Translations under genes and position numbers: made by a program
NCBI GenBank assembly: GCA_903893935.1
Contig: CAITOD010000193.1
Coordinates: 1 to 8,866, forward strand
Length of the DNA: 8,866 nt
Direction: 5' to 3'
Origin: an uncultured Sphingomonadales bacterium
Lineage (GTDB): Bacteria > Pseudomonadota > Alphaproteobacteria > Sphingomonadales > Sphingomonadaceae
The notes under the pieces: generated by a model
The model's database searches: none
What the model was told of the DNA's origin: nothing
The model's input: the letters and a program-made list of their open reading frames with translations, nothing else
In this document: one piece after another, positions 7,038 through 8,866 of the stretch
Position numbering within the stretch: the stretch's first letter is position 1
Layout of the letters: each line of letters starts with the position of its first letter

Positions 7038-8327
7038 TTAAAGCTGCAAGGGCTTGGGGCCGCCATGGGCCCAGTCGATCAGTTCGATGGTGTGCACCAC
7101 CGGGGTCTGCGTCCGCTGTCCGATCTGCACCGCACAGCCCACATTGCCCGCCGCGATCACCTGGGCGCCCAACCGATCGAGATTGGCCGCCTTGCGTTGA
7201 CCGATGCGGTCGGCGAGTTCGGGCTGGAGAATGTTGTAAACCCCGGCCGAACCGCAGCACAGATGGGCTTCGCGGGGGGTGACAACATGATACCCTGCTT
7301 CGGCCAGCAACCGGCGCGGGGCTTCGGTCACTTGCTGGCCGTGCTGCAGCGAACACGCGGCGTGATAGGCAACGCGCAGCCCGGTCGGGGCCGGCGGCGG
7401 GGGCAAAGTCAGCGCGCCCAGGAATTCGCTGATATCGCGCGCCAGCCCGGCATAATGCGCGGCACGCCCGGCATATGCCGGATCGTCGCGCAGCAAATGC
7501 CCATAGTCCTTGACCGAAGTGCCGCAGCCCGAAGTGGTGATCACGATGGCCGCGACCGGCGCTTCGCGGGTCGCCGTGTCCCATGCATCGATATTGCGCC
7601 GCGCGGCGGCAAGCGCTGCCTGCTTGTGCCCCATATGATGCACCAGCGCGCCGCAACAGCCTTCGCCCCGGGCCAGCACCACCGCATAGCCTGCGCGGGC
7701 GAGCACGCGCATCGTGGCGGCGCGGATTTCGGGCCGCAGCACAGGCTCGGCGCACCCCTGGAGCAGGATCACGCACCCTTTCGGCGCGGAAGGTGCGGCG
7801 ATCAGCGGCACGGCCCGGGGTGCCGCGCTGCGCCGCGGCACGAGCGAAAGCATCGCGGCGAGCGGTTTCAGCGGTGCGACACGGCTGAACAGCCCCGCGA
7901 GCGGCCGCGCCACGCGCCCCAGCGCGAGGCCCATGCGAAACCGCGCCGGATAAGGCAGCACGCGCGCAAGCATCCAGCGGATCGCGCGGTCGGGCAGGGG
8001 GCGTTGATAAGTCTGGTCGATATAGGCGCGCGCGTGATCGACCAGATGCATATAGTTCACGCCCGAAGGGCACGTCGTCATGCACGAAAGGCACGACAGG
8101 CAGCGGTCGATATGCGTGACCACTTCGGCGCTCGGCTGGCGCCGGTTTTCCAGCATGTCCTTGATCAGGTAGATACGCCCGCGCGGGCTGTCGAGTTCAT
8201 CGCCCAGCAGCACATACGTCGGGCAGGTCGCGGTGCAGAACCCGCAATGCACGCATTTGCGGATCACGCTTTCGGATGTCGCGGTATCGGGGTCGGCGAG
8301 CGCTGCGGGGGAAAAGCGGGTCTGCAT
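7038..8327 (-). CDS. glcF: Glycolate oxidase iron-sulfur subunit GlcF
   Basis: A 429-residue subunit of membrane-associated glycolate dehydrogenase; E. coli GlcF has 407. It relays electrons from the flavin subunits GlcD and GlcE. Two CxxCxxCxxxCP ferredoxin motifs give ligands C25, C28, C31, C35 and C76, C79, C82, C86, enough for two [4Fe-4S] clusters. Two CCG-type domains follow, with CCG at 224-226 (EGCCGALVHHMG) and 357-359 (LCCGSAGVYN). All expected cysteines are present. The start is the ATG at 8327, which shares its A with the glcE stop (TGATG), pointing to translational coupling. The frame stays open upstream to 8699, but that is GC-rich overlap within glcE, not GlcF. The partners GlcE and GlcG flank it directly. 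Confidence 0.93.
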   Translation of the reverse strand: MQTRFSPAALADPDTATSESVIRKCVHCGFCTATCPTYVLLGDELDSPRGRIYLIKDMLENRRQPSAEVVTHIDRCLSCLSCMTTCPSGVNYMHLVDHARAYIDQTYQRPLPDRAIRWMLARVLPYPARFRMGLALGRVARPLAGLFSRVAPLKPLAAMLSLVPRRSAAPRAVPLIAAPSAPKGCVILLQGCAEPVLRPEIRAATMRVLARAGYAVVLARGEGCCGALVHHMGHKQAALAAARRNIDAWDTATREAPVAAIVITTSGCGTSVKDYGHLLRDDPAYAGRAAHYAGLARDISEFLGALTLPPPPAPTGLRVAYHAACSLQHGQQVTEAPRRLLAEAGYHVVTPREAHLCCGSAGVYNILQPELADRIGQRKAANLDRLGAQVIAAGNVGCAVQIGQRTQTPVVHTIELIDWAHGGPKPLQL

Positions 8328-8866
8328 CAGGTCATGTCCCCAAATCGGCCGGTCTCGAACACGCCGTCGGGATCGAACGCGCGCCGCACGCGCGCCTCGA
8401 GCGCAGCCAGCGCGGCGGGCTGCGGATGCCGGGCGGGGCACAGGCGCCGAACCGCTTCGCTCGCCCGCACCAGATCGGCGTGCCCTCCGGCGGCTTCGGC
8501 CGCGCGGCGCAGCGCGCCCGATTGGCCGAACGCGTCGTCGCAGCCGACCCACAGCAAACCGCCCGCCCAGTCGATCAACCAGCGCGCAGCGCCCGCCGGC
8601 AGGATGTCGATCACGCCGCACACGCGCGCCGCCGGCACGACCACGCGCCACACTTGCGGCGCGCCCGCCAGCGGGGCCAGCGTCCGCAAGCTGTCCCACC
8701 AGACTTGCGCGTCGCTCGCCGCGAGCATCCGCACCGTGCCAAATGCATCCAGTGCTTGCGCCAGCACGGTCTGGCGCGCGGCAACCGAAGGCGCAAACCC
8801 CTCCAGCCGTATGGCTGTTATTCCGAGTTGCAATGATTGCGTCTCTTCTCCCCTCCCCTTCAGGGG
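8327..8866 (-). CDS. glcE: Glycolate oxidase FAD-binding subunit GlcE, C-terminal part
   Basis: The last 179 residues of GlcE, an FAD-linked subunit that with GlcD and GlcF oxidises glycolate to glyoxylate; the full E. coli protein is about 350 residues. Matches to GlcE include AIRLEG, the VWRVVVP strand, LIDWAGGLLW, AGGHADLVRASE and the C-terminal FDPDGVFETGRF. The reading frame stays open to the right edge, so the 5' half, including the FAD-binding PCMH domain, lies outside. A TTG at 8833 could be mistaken for a start, but a 168-residue protein would lack the FAD domain and I reject it. The first codons in the window run through a GC-rich palindromic element and encode PLKGRGEE, which does not resemble other GlcE proteins I know at that point. 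glcD is expected just beyond the edge. Confidence 0.9.
   Translation of the reverse strand, partial: PLKGRGEETQSLQLGITAIRLEGFAPSVAARQTVLAQALDAFGTVRMLAASDAQVWWDSLRTLAPLAGAPQVWRVVVPAARVCGVIDILPAGAARWLIDWAGGLLWVGCDDAFGQSGALRRAAEAAGGHADLVRASEAVRRLCPARHPQPAALAALEARVRRAFDPDGVFETGRFGDMT
8843..8866. repeat. GC-rich palindromic (REP-like) element inside glcE, cut by the edge
   Basis: The + strand here alternates C-runs and ends in CCCCT-TC-AGGGG (8855-8866), a 5-bp stem on a 2-nt loop. The preceding TCTCCCCT (8847-8854) would extend the stem if the mirrored bases follow beyond the edge. Repeats of this CCCCTCCCC...GGGGAGGGG kind are common between genes in sphingomonads and related alphaproteobacteria. 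Here it is read in frame as part of glcE. Only about half is visible, so its extent is uncertain. Confidence 0.5.

Noticed and set aside
8328..8699. Upstream in-frame extension of glcF over glcE
   Set aside because: The extension is Arg/Gly-rich with no GlcF similarity. The ATG at 8327, overlapping the glcE stop, gives a normal-length GlcF.
1..8866. CRISPR array, insertion sequence, rRNA or toxin-antitoxin genes
   Set aside because: No regularly spaced repeats, transposase motifs, rRNA signatures or small paired genes were seen on either strand.

Overview
This 8.9 kb window is GC-rich alphaproteobacterial chromosome, most likely from a sphingomonad (Sphingomonadales). That assignment is an inference from base composition, protein style and the tRNA fragment; I cannot name a genus. 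The first ~110 bases are only about 39% GC and stand apart from everything to their right.

Layout. (1) Bases 1-404 hold no gene I can recognise. They end at a 3' fragment of a tRNA-Val(UAC) gene (about 405-452) whose 5' half is missing. This is the usual signature of a tRNA-targeted integration site, so bases 1-404 look like the end of an integrated element, and the chromosome proper starts after base 452. (2) On the + strand, 584-2695 encodes a TPR-containing, O-GlcNAc-transferase-like (GT41) protein. (3) From 2719 to the right edge, all genes lie on the - strand and form one glycolate-utilisation operon. Read in transcription order these are glcE (5' end outside the window), glcF, glcG, glcB and a LctP-family permease in the glcA position. 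With glcD expected just outside the right edge, this is the glcDEFGBA order of E. coli. The operon is tightly packed: glcE/glcF overlap as TGATG, the glcF-glcG gap is 18 nt, the glcG-glcB gap is 1 nt, and the glcB-permease gap is 62 nt.

How the genes work together. The permease imports glycolate (or lactate). GlcDEF oxidises glycolate to glyoxylate, and GlcB (malate synthase G) condenses glyoxylate with acetyl-CoA to give malate. GlcG is a small DUF336 protein of unclear role.

Main anomalies. glcB is broken by what looks like loss of a single G in a G-run (ccc at 4970-4972 on the + strand), which separates the catalytic Asp and the active-site Cys from the rest of the enzyme. The same gene has an imperfect 21-nt in-frame tandem duplication and a possible five-residue insertion. 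glcE carries a GC-rich palindromic element, read in frame, exactly at the right edge. I found no convincing wholly new system. The most informative signals are the tRNA-Val attachment-site remnant and the damaged glcB.
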